Source: Komagataeibacter nataicola
GTDB taxonomy: Bacteria > Pseudomonadota > Alphaproteobacteria > Acetobacterales > Acetobacteraceae
Direction of reading: 5' to 3'
Assembly (NCBI RefSeq): GCF_003207795.1
Contig: NZ_NIRT01000005.1
Location: 100,200 to 164,199, forward strand
DNA: 64,000 nt
The position numbers and the translations under genes were made by a program. The notes under the pieces are model-generated. The model saw nothing but the letters and a program-made list of their open reading frames with translations, ran no database searches and was not told the origin of the DNA. Below, one piece after another: positions 57,824 through 64,000 of this stretch (positions within the stretch are counted from its first letter, which is position 1; every line of letters begins with the position of its first letter).

Positions 57824-58786
57824 ATGGCTGATCCTTCCAGCCGCCTTGCCGCGGCAGGGCGCATTGCCCATACGCTGGCCAATGAACTGGTCCAGCCCGT
57901 TCCTGCCTTTGTCACGCAGTTCGTATGCGACCTGCTGGGGGCGGCACAGCCCCTGGGCGTGCTCTTTTATGGCTCCGTGCTGCGCGAACCCGACCCCGAT
58001 GGCGTGCTGGATTTTTATGTCATTGTAGAACGGCTGGAGGACTGGGCCTCAGGCTACCTTGCGCGTGAGGCCAATCGCCTGCTGCCACCCAATGTCGAAT
58101 ATCATGAGATTTCCGTAGGCGGGCGCATTATCCGCGCCAAGGTGGCCATCCTGTCGATTGCCCAGTTCCGGCGCATGACGGGGCGGGCCACGCTCGATAC
58201 CACCATCTGGGCGCGGTTCTGCCAGCCGGTCAGGCTGGTCTGGGTGCGCGGGCCGGAGGCGGCTGACGCCATACTTGGCTGCCTGGTGCGCGCCATGGCG
58301 CAGGCCGGGCGCTGGGCGGCGGCTCTTGGCCCAGCAGAGGGCACGGCGGATGAATTCTGGCTGGCCCTGTTCGCGCATACCTATGGCGCGGAATTACGGG
58401 TGGAGAACGGGCGCAGGCCGTCTGCCCTGCTTGAGGGGCGCGAGGATCGCTATCGTGCCCTGCTGCCCGATATATGGCTGGCTGATGGCCTGCCGTTCTC
58501 GCGTGATGGTGCGCAACTCGTACCACGCCTGACACCGCAACTGCGGCGCAGCATGCGTGAAGGCTGGTGGCTGCGCGGGCGGCTGGGGCGGGTGCTCAAT
58601 GTCAGCCGCCTGTTCAAGGGCGCCTTCACGTTTGAAGGGGGGGCGCGCTACATCGCGTGGAAGATCAGGCGGCATTCCGGCATTGAACTGCCGCTCGGGC
58701 CGTTTTCCGAGAGGCACCCGCTGATCTGCCTGCCGTATCTGCTGTGGAAGTTACGGCAGGCAGGGTTCTTCAGGCGGCGCGGCTGA
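57824..58786 (+). CDS. Nucleotidyltransferase-fold-like protein
   Basis: The 320 residues include GVLFYGSVLREPDPDGVLDFYVIVE near 47, which resembles the G-S-x(n)-D-x-D core of pol-beta-type nucleotidyltransferases, although the second Asp is not clean. A helical C-terminal half ends basic and aromatic (LLWKLRQAGFFRRR). I do not recognise a specific family. GAGGAA at ten bases supports ATG 57824 over 57815. Its last 17 bases overlap the end of the convergent spt gene. Co-transcription with the lipid kinase suggests a lipid role. Confidence 0.55.
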   Translation: MADPSSRLAAAGRIAHTLANELVQPVPAFVTQFVCDLLGAAQPLGVLFYGSVLREPDPDGVLDFYVIVERLEDWASGYLAREANRLLPPNVEYHEISVGGRIIRAKVAILSIAQFRRMTGRATLDTTIWARFCQPVRLVWVRGPEAADAILGCLVRAMAQAGRWAAALGPAEGTADEFWLALFAHTYGAELRVENGRRPSALLEGREDRYRALLPDIWLADGLPFSRDGAQLVPRLTPQLRRSMREGWWLRGRLGRVLNVSRLFKGAFTFEGGARYIAWKIRRHSGIELPLGPFSERHPLICLPYLLWKLRQAGFFRRRG

Positions 58787-59972
58787 TCCCCATCTCGCGC
58801 GCTACCGTGGCGAAGATGTCCACGGCCCTGTCAATTTCCGCAGGCGTATGCGTAGCCATGACGGAGGTGCGCAGCAGCGGGTGCTGGTCCGGCGTTGCAG
58901 GCGGCAGGCTGAGGTTGACATAAACCCCAAGGTCGAGCAGCCGGTTCCAGAACGCCACGGCAACCGCCACGTCATCCAGAATGACCGATACGACCGGGCT
59001 CGCCTGGGGGCCGGTGCGCAGGCCCGCCGCCTGAAGGCCCGTATGCAGCCTGCGGGCGTTGTCCATCAGGCGGATGCGCAGCTCGGGATGGTTTTCCAGT
59101 TCCGTCAGGGCCGCCATGGTCGCGGCAATGACTTCCGGCGGCAGCGAGGCCGTGAACATGTAAGGCCGCGAACACAGGCGGATCAGGTCCAGCCCCGCAT
59201 GGTTGGAGACACAGTAGCCCCCCACCGTGCCCAGGCTTTTGGAGAAGGTGCCGACCACGAAGTCCACATCATCTTCCACGCCATCGGCTTCGGCCACGCC
59301 GCGCCCGTGCTTGCCCATTACGCCAACGGAGTGGGCCTCATCGGCCAGAAGCCAGGCCCCGGTCTCGCGCTTGACGGCAGCGAATTCCGCCATGGGCACC
59401 ACATCGCCCATCATGGAATAAATGCCTTCAACCACAACCAGCTTCGAGCCCGGCGTGCCCTCAAGGCGGCGCAGGCGCTTGTGCAGGTCATCGGCATCGT
59501 TATGGCGGAAGCGGATCACCTGCGCATGGCCAAGGCGGCTGCCATCATAGATGCTGGCATGGCTGTCGGCATCGAGCAGCAGATAGTCATCCTTGCCCGC
59601 AAGGGCGGAAATGGTGCCAAGGTTGGCCTGGTAACCCGTGGAGAACACCATGCAGTGCCTGCGCCGGAAAAAGGCGGAAAGCCGTTCCTCCAGCTGGCGG
59701 TGCAGGCCCTGCGTGCCGTTGGCAATGCGTGAGCCGGTCGTGCCCACGCCATAGGCCTTTGCCGCCTCGACCGCGGCATTGATCGCGGCGGGCGACTGGC
59801 TCAGCCCAAGATAGTTGTTGGTGCCGAACAGCAGCGTCTCGCGTCCTTCGATCAGCCCCACCGTTGAGGAAATGGGCTTTTCGATCACGACATCGAAGGG
59901 GTTGCGGCCGCCGCCAGCGGTTACGGATGCAAGGGCGGAGGCCAGACCTTCATATTTGGAAAAAATCGACAT
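58770..59972 (-). CDS. spt: Serine palmitoyltransferase (alpha-oxoamine synthase family)
   Basis: Soluble PLP enzyme condensing serine with an acyl thioester to 3-ketosphinganine, the first sphingolipid step. The 400 residues have NNYLGLS, HxxH-type DADSHASIYDG, DEAHSVGVMGKHGRG, the PLP lysine in GTFSKSLGTVGGY, and RPYMFTASLPPE. Close relatives are KBL, BioF and HemA; the adjacent dedicated ACP and FAAL favour SPT. It is six bases after the ACP gene. Confidence 0.85.
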   Translation of the reverse strand: MSIFSKYEGLASALASVTAGGGRNPFDVVIEKPISSTVGLIEGRETLLFGTNNYLGLSQSPAAINAAVEAAKAYGVGTTGSRIANGTQGLHRQLEERLSAFFRRRHCMVFSTGYQANLGTISALAGKDDYLLLDADSHASIYDGSRLGHAQVIRFRHNDADDLHKRLRRLEGTPGSKLVVVEGIYSMMGDVVPMAEFAAVKRETGAWLLADEAHSVGVMGKHGRGVAEADGVEDDVDFVVGTFSKSLGTVGGYCVSNHAGLDLIRLCSRPYMFTASLPPEVIAATMAALTELENHPELRIRLMDNARRLHTGLQAAGLRTGPQASPVVSVILDDVAVAVAFWNRLLDLGVYVNLSLPPATPDQHPLLRTSVMATHTPAEIDRAVDIFATVAREMGISRAA

Positions 59973-59978
59973 GACGCG

Positions 59979-60230
59979 TCAGGAAGCCTGCTTGAGGGAA
60001 ACGATGCAGGCCGCCAGGTCATCGATGGTGCGGATATCGGCCAGCCGGTCAAGCGGCACGGAAACATCAAGGGTATCCTCGATTTCCATGACGAAATTCA
60101 TGACGGCCAGCGAATCAAAGGCCAGATCTTCAACGATCTTGCTGCTGCCATTGATATCACGGGGAACCTTGGGGTTCGCCAGCAGCGTCTTCACGATCAG
60201 CGCGGAGACGCTCGCTACCGTTTCACTCAT
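59979..60230 (-). CDS. Acyl carrier protein dedicated to sphingoid-base synthesis
   Basis: 83 residues with the phosphopantetheine site in LAFDSLAVMNFVMEIE. It differs clearly from AcpP and lies directly upstream of spt in the same operon, as in the sphingolipid clusters of Sphingomonas and Caulobacter, where the ACP supplies the acyl thioester to SPT. ATG 60230 follows AAGGATGTAGGA. Confidence 0.85.
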   Translation of the reverse strand: MSETVASVSALIVKTLLANPKVPRDINGSSKIVEDLAFDSLAVMNFVMEIEDTLDVSVPLDRLADIRTIDDLAACIVSLKQAS

Positions 60231-60304
60231 TCCTACATCCTTATGGCATGTCCGGACTGCCAGGGGCAGCGGATCAGCATGAATGGTCGCCCCGCGCATG
60301 CGGC

Positions 60305-60330
60305 GGGGACGGGGACTGCAATCCGTCCCC
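60305..60330 (-). terminator. G+C-rich hairpin between FAAL and the ACP gene
   Basis: GGGGACGG at 60305-60312 and CCGTCCCC at 60323-60330 form a perfect 8 bp stem with a ten-base loop. On the minus strand, downstream of FAAL, no T-run follows, so classical termination is uncertain; it may pause or stabilise RNA ends. A second imperfect stem (GCCCCGC with GCGGCGGGG) lies just beyond. Confidence 0.4.
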
Positions 60331-60428
60331 TTATTGCAAAGTGTTATGCGCGAAAAACAGGTTTTTGGCCAGTCCTGCTTTCCACCCTGAACTGACGTGG
60401 CAACGGCGATGGGCGGTTTGCCAGACTG

Positions 60429-62228
60429 TCAGACCACGGAAACGGAAGATGATGTTTCCAGCGGCTGGAACGCCCCCGAAAGCAGCATGGCCCGCGCCCG
60501 CGCCCGTGTCAGCTTGCCCGACGAGGTCTGCGGCAGGGTATGGGGCGGAACCAGGATGATGGACACATCCACCCCGTGCTGCCGACGGAACAGGCTGGCC
60601 GTTTCGGTTTTCAGCGTTTCACGGGCTTCGGGGGAGGTGGCGCGACACTGCACGAGAGCCACGATCTTTTCGCCTTCATCCTCATCAACCGAGAATACGG
60701 CTACGTCACGGCTGCGCAGGGTGCTGATTTCGGTCTCGGCCGACCATTCCAGATCCTGCGGCCAGATGTTGCGGCCGTTGATGATGATCAGATCCTTGGC
60801 GCGCCCGGTAATGACAACCTGCCCGTTGAGCATGTAGCCAAGGTCGCCGGTGTTGAGCCAGCCCTCGGCATCGACCACGCGGGCGGTTTCCTGCGGGCGG
60901 CGGAAGTAGCCCTGCATCAGGCTCGGGCCGCGCACATATACGGTGCCGATCTCACGATCACTGAGCACATGGCCCTGCGCGTCACGTACCTCAAGTTCGT
61001 GCTGCGGCAGGACTTCACCACACAGCACGAAGGTGCGCAGCGCGCGGGTCGGATCGTTGGAGGGCACGGCCTTGCCCTGCGTCTCGAGTGCGCGCAGGTC
61101 GATGGTATCGGTGCAGATGCCTGCCCCAAGCGGGGCGAAGCTGATGGCCAGTGTCGCCTCCGCCATGCCGTAGCTGGCGGTAAAGGCCCCGCTATCAAAT
61201 CCGGCGGAAGCGAAGCGCTGCGCAAAATCCTCAAGGATATGGTAGCGGATCATGTCGCCGCCGATACCCGCCACGCGCCATGATGAGAGGTCAAGCTCGA
61301 TCGAGGTGGCACGACGCGCGCACAGCTCATAGCCAAAGGAGGGACTGTAGGAGATCGTGCCGCGATTGCGGCTTATCAGGTCAAGCCACACATGGGGGCG
61401 GCGGGCGAACTCGCGCGTGGGCAGCATGTCGACGCTGAGTTGGCAGGTCATGGGTGTCAGGAAAAAACCGACCAGTCCCATGTCATGATAGAGCGGCAGC
61501 CACGATACACAGCGATCGCCGGTTTCGCGCACCTTGAGTCCGTTGAGCGCAATGGCATGCGCATTGGCCATGCCGGAGCGCTGGGTCACGGCAATGCCCA
61601 TGGGGAAACGCGTGCTGCCCGATGAAAACTGCAGGTAGGACAGGTCATCCGGCCCCACGGGGGGAAGGGTTTCGACCGTGATGGGCGCCTGCAGCAGTTC
61701 GGCTGGCGTGCCGGAGAATTTCAGGTCCAGCCCGGTGGTGATCTCGTCCGTCCATGATGCGATGATCGAGGCAATGACCACGGCCGATGCCGCGGCTCCC
61801 TCGATCATGCCGCGCAGGGTGCCGACATACCCTTCGCGCCCGCCAAAGGCGACTGGCAGCGGCAGGGGCGCGGGCACCAGCCCGGCATACTGGCAGCCAA
61901 AGAAGATGCGGGCGAAGTCACCGTCGCTTTCCGCCACGATGGCCACCCGGTCGCCCGGTTCCAGCCCAAGTGACAGCAGGCGCCTGCCGGTCTCGATCGC
62001 CTGTTCGCGCAACGTGCTGTAAGGCAGCGTTTCGAGCAGGACGCCCTTGCCGGAATAGATGTTGAAGCCGCTCTTGCCCTGGGCGGCATAGTCCAGCGCA
62101 GCCGGGAACGACGAAAAATCGCCGTAACGACGGGGCAGACCAGAATCGGAGGGGGTCGGGAGGCTTATCATTTCCGGTAATTTGACTTCCACAGACGTAT
62201 CTTGAAACGGCGAATGGGCGGTGTTCAA
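60429..62228 (-). CDS. Fatty-acyl-AMP ligase / acyl-ACP synthetase
   Basis: ANL-superfamily enzyme activating a fatty acid as acyl-AMP, probably for loading onto the adjacent ACP. The 599 residues show YLQFSSGSTRFPMG (P-loop, lacking the lysine of CoA ligases, as in FAALs), YGMAEATL, NTGDLGY, GRAKDLIIINGRNIWPQD and SSGKLTRA. Start TTG 62228 is supported by GAGGG at seven bases and by overlap with the upstream stop (TTGA). MISLP at 62171 is a later alternative. Two hundred bases separate it from the ACP-spt pair. Confidence 0.83.
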   Translation of the reverse strand: MNTAHSPFQDTSVEVKLPEMISLPTPSDSGLPRRYGDFSSFPAALDYAAQGKSGFNIYSGKGVLLETLPYSTLREQAIETGRRLLSLGLEPGDRVAIVAESDGDFARIFFGCQYAGLVPAPLPLPVAFGGREGYVGTLRGMIEGAAASAVVIASIIASWTDEITTGLDLKFSGTPAELLQAPITVETLPPVGPDDLSYLQFSSGSTRFPMGIAVTQRSGMANAHAIALNGLKVRETGDRCVSWLPLYHDMGLVGFFLTPMTCQLSVDMLPTREFARRPHVWLDLISRNRGTISYSPSFGYELCARRATSIELDLSSWRVAGIGGDMIRYHILEDFAQRFASAGFDSGAFTASYGMAEATLAISFAPLGAGICTDTIDLRALETQGKAVPSNDPTRALRTFVLCGEVLPQHELEVRDAQGHVLSDREIGTVYVRGPSLMQGYFRRPQETARVVDAEGWLNTGDLGYMLNGQVVITGRAKDLIIINGRNIWPQDLEWSAETEISTLRSRDVAVFSVDEDEGEKIVALVQCRATSPEARETLKTETASLFRRQHGVDVSIILVPPHTLPQTSSGKLTRARARAMLLSGAFQPLETSSSVSVV

Positions 62229-63358
62229 CCAATTACCCTCAAAAAGTCAATAATCGATTTCGCGCCTTTGGCCGCCGTATCTGCCGGCGGCTCAAACCCG
62301 AATGTGTCGCGTATATACTCTTTTTGCCGATCAAGGAAATTTGCATGTGACAGGAAAGCATTGTCAAGGTCATTGCCTGCTGTCTCCACGTTTTCCACCA
62401 CGGGACCAAGGGTCCAACTCTCATAATTGGGGTCGCCGCGCCATGAAGTCTGGTGCGCATTGAGAAACAGGCACGGGCGCGGTTTGATAAGGAATTCACT
62501 GACCTGGCTACTGACATCACCCAAGTAGAGGTCGGCTGCCATGGTGTAGGTCATATCCACGCTTTTATCGCTGCCTGGGTCAATTATCATGTGAGGGAGT
62601 TGGGTAAAGGGCGCCAGAATTTCCATGCTTTTCTCACGATTTGTATCGAAAAGCCGGTAATGCGGGGCAAAGATGAGATTGTATTTTTCCTGCCGTGCGA
62701 AATATTCCAGCAACTTCATGCCAAATTGCGGCCATGAAGAAAGGCTGCGACTGAAATGCGGATTATAGAGAACCGTGGGGCGTCCATTATCAAAAAGCGG
62801 GCGCGCCTGAACATGGAGCCGGCGCACCATGTCAAATTTAGCATAGATTCCAGTAGTATAGTGCCCTTTGCGTAGCGTGCCCGCATCAAGCAGCCGCTCT
62901 TCAACCTTACGGCCCGCCATCAGGATATAATCGAATTTCCGTACGTCATTGGCAAAGCCGATGGCCCGGTCTCCGGCGCCATGCCGGGTCCAGATGAGGC
63001 GGGGATTATGCACCCCCATCTTGCGTAAGTAGAGCGATGTGCGCTCAGGAATCACAACAGCCTGAAACCTGTTGAAATAATTTCTGTTCAGAAAAAGCAC
63101 GGCCAGTTTGCTCAGGGGGGTCGGTCCATGCTGTTTTATATGGCTGCGGATCCACCGGGGCATGGCCAGTGTATCAAAGGAGACGGAAGACTCCGGATAG
63201 AGACGTGACAGTTCGCGGAGGCGTGCTGCGCGTTCTTCTGTCAGGCTGGCAATATGAACCCGGACATCTTTGTACAGGCGTGCCATTTCCAGCGCGATCG
63301 GGAGTGAGTGGAACTCCTGATGCGGCTGGGCAATATACGGGAAAAGGATATGATACAC
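62225..63358 (-). CDS. CDP-glycerol glycerophosphotransferase-like protein
   Basis: The 377 residues resemble TagB/TagF-type polyol-phosphate transferases: a GT-B-like N-half, then IWTRHGAGDRAIGF, LYNPHFSRS, LIFAPHYRLFD and DLYLGDVSSQVSEFLIKPRPCLFLN. Such enzymes move glycerol or ribitol phosphate from CDP donors. G+C is visibly lower than in neighbours (28 of 60 at 62641-62700), hinting at later acquisition. Translation is coupled to FAAL by a TTGA overlap. A head-group transferase for sphingolipid or a surface-polymer enzyme are both possible. Confidence 0.68.
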   Translation of the reverse strand: MYHILFPYIAQPHQEFHSLPIALEMARLYKDVRVHIASLTEERAARLRELSRLYPESSVSFDTLAMPRWIRSHIKQHGPTPLSKLAVLFLNRNYFNRFQAVVIPERTSLYLRKMGVHNPRLIWTRHGAGDRAIGFANDVRKFDYILMAGRKVEERLLDAGTLRKGHYTTGIYAKFDMVRRLHVQARPLFDNGRPTVLYNPHFSRSLSSWPQFGMKLLEYFARQEKYNLIFAPHYRLFDTNREKSMEILAPFTQLPHMIIDPGSDKSVDMTYTMAADLYLGDVSSQVSEFLIKPRPCLFLNAHQTSWRGDPNYESWTLGPVVENVETAGNDLDNAFLSHANFLDRQKEYIRDTFGFEPPADTAAKGAKSIIDFLRVIG

Positions 63359-63838
63359 TTAAAGTAAGCCTGCCAGCGCACTTGAAAACAAGATGACCTG
63401 ATTCTGTCCCAGTCTGCCTGTCCTGCAAGGAAAGGCTTTGCAGGGTAGCACGATGGGGCGTCTGTAAGGGTGTAACATTTAATGAAATCTGCCTTGCGAT
63501 AAATCAAGTCGAAGCGGGGTCAAGCGGCGGGCGCTCCCAGTCATATATATAAGCATGTTTCCATGCCTGATGATTGCGGAGTGACGGCACGACCCGATCT
63601 GTCCTGTTGAGGTTGGTGCCCCGGGTGTCGCTTGGATGATGGAAGTTGATGTCTGTTGCGGCCCGCATGATGGAAAGCTGCTCTCATGGCAGAGGCGCCG
63701 GATTTAAGGAAAGGAGGGGCCTGCCCCTCCTTTTTTCATATAATTTTCACTTTAGCGCATTTTTTTTGGTGCGGTTTGTGACTGTTATGTGTGTTTTATG
63801 GCTGAATTCCGTGTGTTTTCAGGGTTTTTGGCATGGCG
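63359..63838. other. AT-richer noncoding stretch before the rRNA leader
   Basis: About 480 bases with no convincing protein gene. It holds the 5' side of the CDP-glycerol-transferase-like gene (minus), a TATATATAAG tract at 63544-63553 followed by a GCATG-TTTC-CATGC hairpin, and the plus-strand terminator at 63713-63736, which has no recognisable gene before it. A small RNA running from near 63555 to that terminator is possible; no known RNA family was recognised. Confidence 0.4.
63713..63736 (+). terminator. Strong intrinsic terminator without an obvious upstream gene
   Basis: GGAGGGGC, two-base apex CT, GCCCCTCC, then six T residues. It would stop any transcript arriving from the left before the rRNA promoter, insulating it, or end an unannotated small RNA. 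Confidence 0.8.
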
Positions 63839-63867
63839 TTGACAGGGGGGGCTAATATCCGTAAAAG
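63839..63867 (+). promoter_or_regulatory. Ribosomal RNA operon promoter
   Basis: Consensus TTGACA at 63839-63844, 17-base spacer, TAAAAG at 63862-63867, the strongest promoter-like match noticed here. A downstream boxA makes the rrn assignment likely. Confidence 0.75.
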
Positions 63868-64000
63868 CCCCTTCACCGGACGGCGATGCTGCTCCGGCGG
63901 GTCTTTGACAAGAGAATAGAGAGAGTATCTGGAAGGGATATGCTGGCGGCGCGGTTGTTGCTCTTTATGGGGCGATGATTGGCGGTCTGGACTGGGTGAG
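63868..64000 (+). promoter_or_regulatory. rRNA operon leader with boxA antitermination element (truncated at window end)
   Basis: Contains GGTCTTTGACAAGAGAATAG, a stretch of the kind found in alphaproteobacterial rrn leaders, and TGCTCTTTA at 63959-63967, identical to the first nine bases of the E. coli rrn boxA. A hairpin (CCGGA...TCCGG) lies at about 63877-63898. The 16S rRNA start itself is not reached. The strand points out of the window. Confidence 0.75.

Noticed and set aside
63868..64000. Start of 16S rRNA
   Set aside because: The conserved 5' region of 16S was not found before the window end; only leader elements are present.

Overview
The window reads as chromosomal core DNA from an acetic acid bacterium (Acetobacteraceae, Alphaproteobacteria), most like Komagataeibacter or Gluconacetobacter. 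This rests on high G+C, alphaproteobacterial gene orders (mutM-rpsT-dnaA-dnaN-recF-gyrB; argH-small lipoprotein-lysA; aroE-coaE-dnaQ; lptF-lptG), the alphaproteobacterial families TIGR02302/DUF4175 and MmcB, and a bacterial sphingolipid gene set. The genus is an inference. No phage, transposase, CRISPR array, tRNA or complete rRNA gene was seen.

Layout. 1-7.9 kb: replication and repair block (partial mutM, rpsT, dnaA with promoter and DnaA boxes, dnaN, recF, gyrB). 7.9-14.9 kb: gph, the glmU-glmS amino-sugar operon and a thiO-thiS-thiG-thiE thiamine operon. 15-17.7 kb: a CPA1 Na+/H+ antiporter with a C-terminal cyclic-nucleotide-binding domain. 17.8-24 kb, minus strand: argH, a 53-residue LptM-like lipoprotein, lysA and a TIGR02302 gene broken by one in-frame TGA, with cdd on the other strand. 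24.2-27.3 kb: N-formylglutamate amidohydrolase, aroE, coaE, dnaQ. 27.3-33.2 kb: an overlapping five-gene operon for MCE/Mla-type lipid transport. 33.5-40.2 kb, minus strand: SulP transporter, queE-queC-queD, bioB, sucC-sucD. 40.3-49.4 kb: ferritin-like di-iron protein, Dabb-domain exported protein, OpuAC-like protein, methyltransferase, YdcF-like protein, then fabD-fabG-acpP-fabF-mltG. 49.5-56.8 kb, minus strand: SYLF protein, inositol-monophosphatase family protein, MmcB, and a coupled chain of metallophosphoesterase-lptF-lptG-fatty acid hydroxylase-nucleotidyltransferase. 56.8-63.4 kb: sphingolipid-type cluster (lipid kinase, nucleotidyltransferase-like protein, serine palmitoyltransferase, dedicated ACP, fatty-acyl-AMP ligase, CDP-glycerol-transferase-like enzyme). 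63.8-64 kb: promoter and boxA of an rRNA operon whose 16S gene lies beyond the edge.

Several blocks converge on the envelope. fabDGF/acpP make acyl chains; FAAL, ACP and SPT would start sphingoid-base synthesis; the hydroxylase could supply 2-hydroxy fatty acids; the lipid kinase and CDP-glycerol-transferase-like enzyme may build a head group; LptF/LptG, the LptM-like protein and the MCE operon serve outer-membrane lipid delivery. These links are inferred from family and neighbourhood.

Most unusual is the MCE operon. Its ATPase-position protein lacks every catalytic ABC motif, and the sensor-like protein that opens the operon ends in a class III cyclase domain lacking its metal and transition-state residues. 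Also notable are the TGA-interrupted TIGR02302 gene, a three-copy intergenic repeat, a MutM zinc finger lacking its last cysteine, and the antiporter-CNBD fusion.
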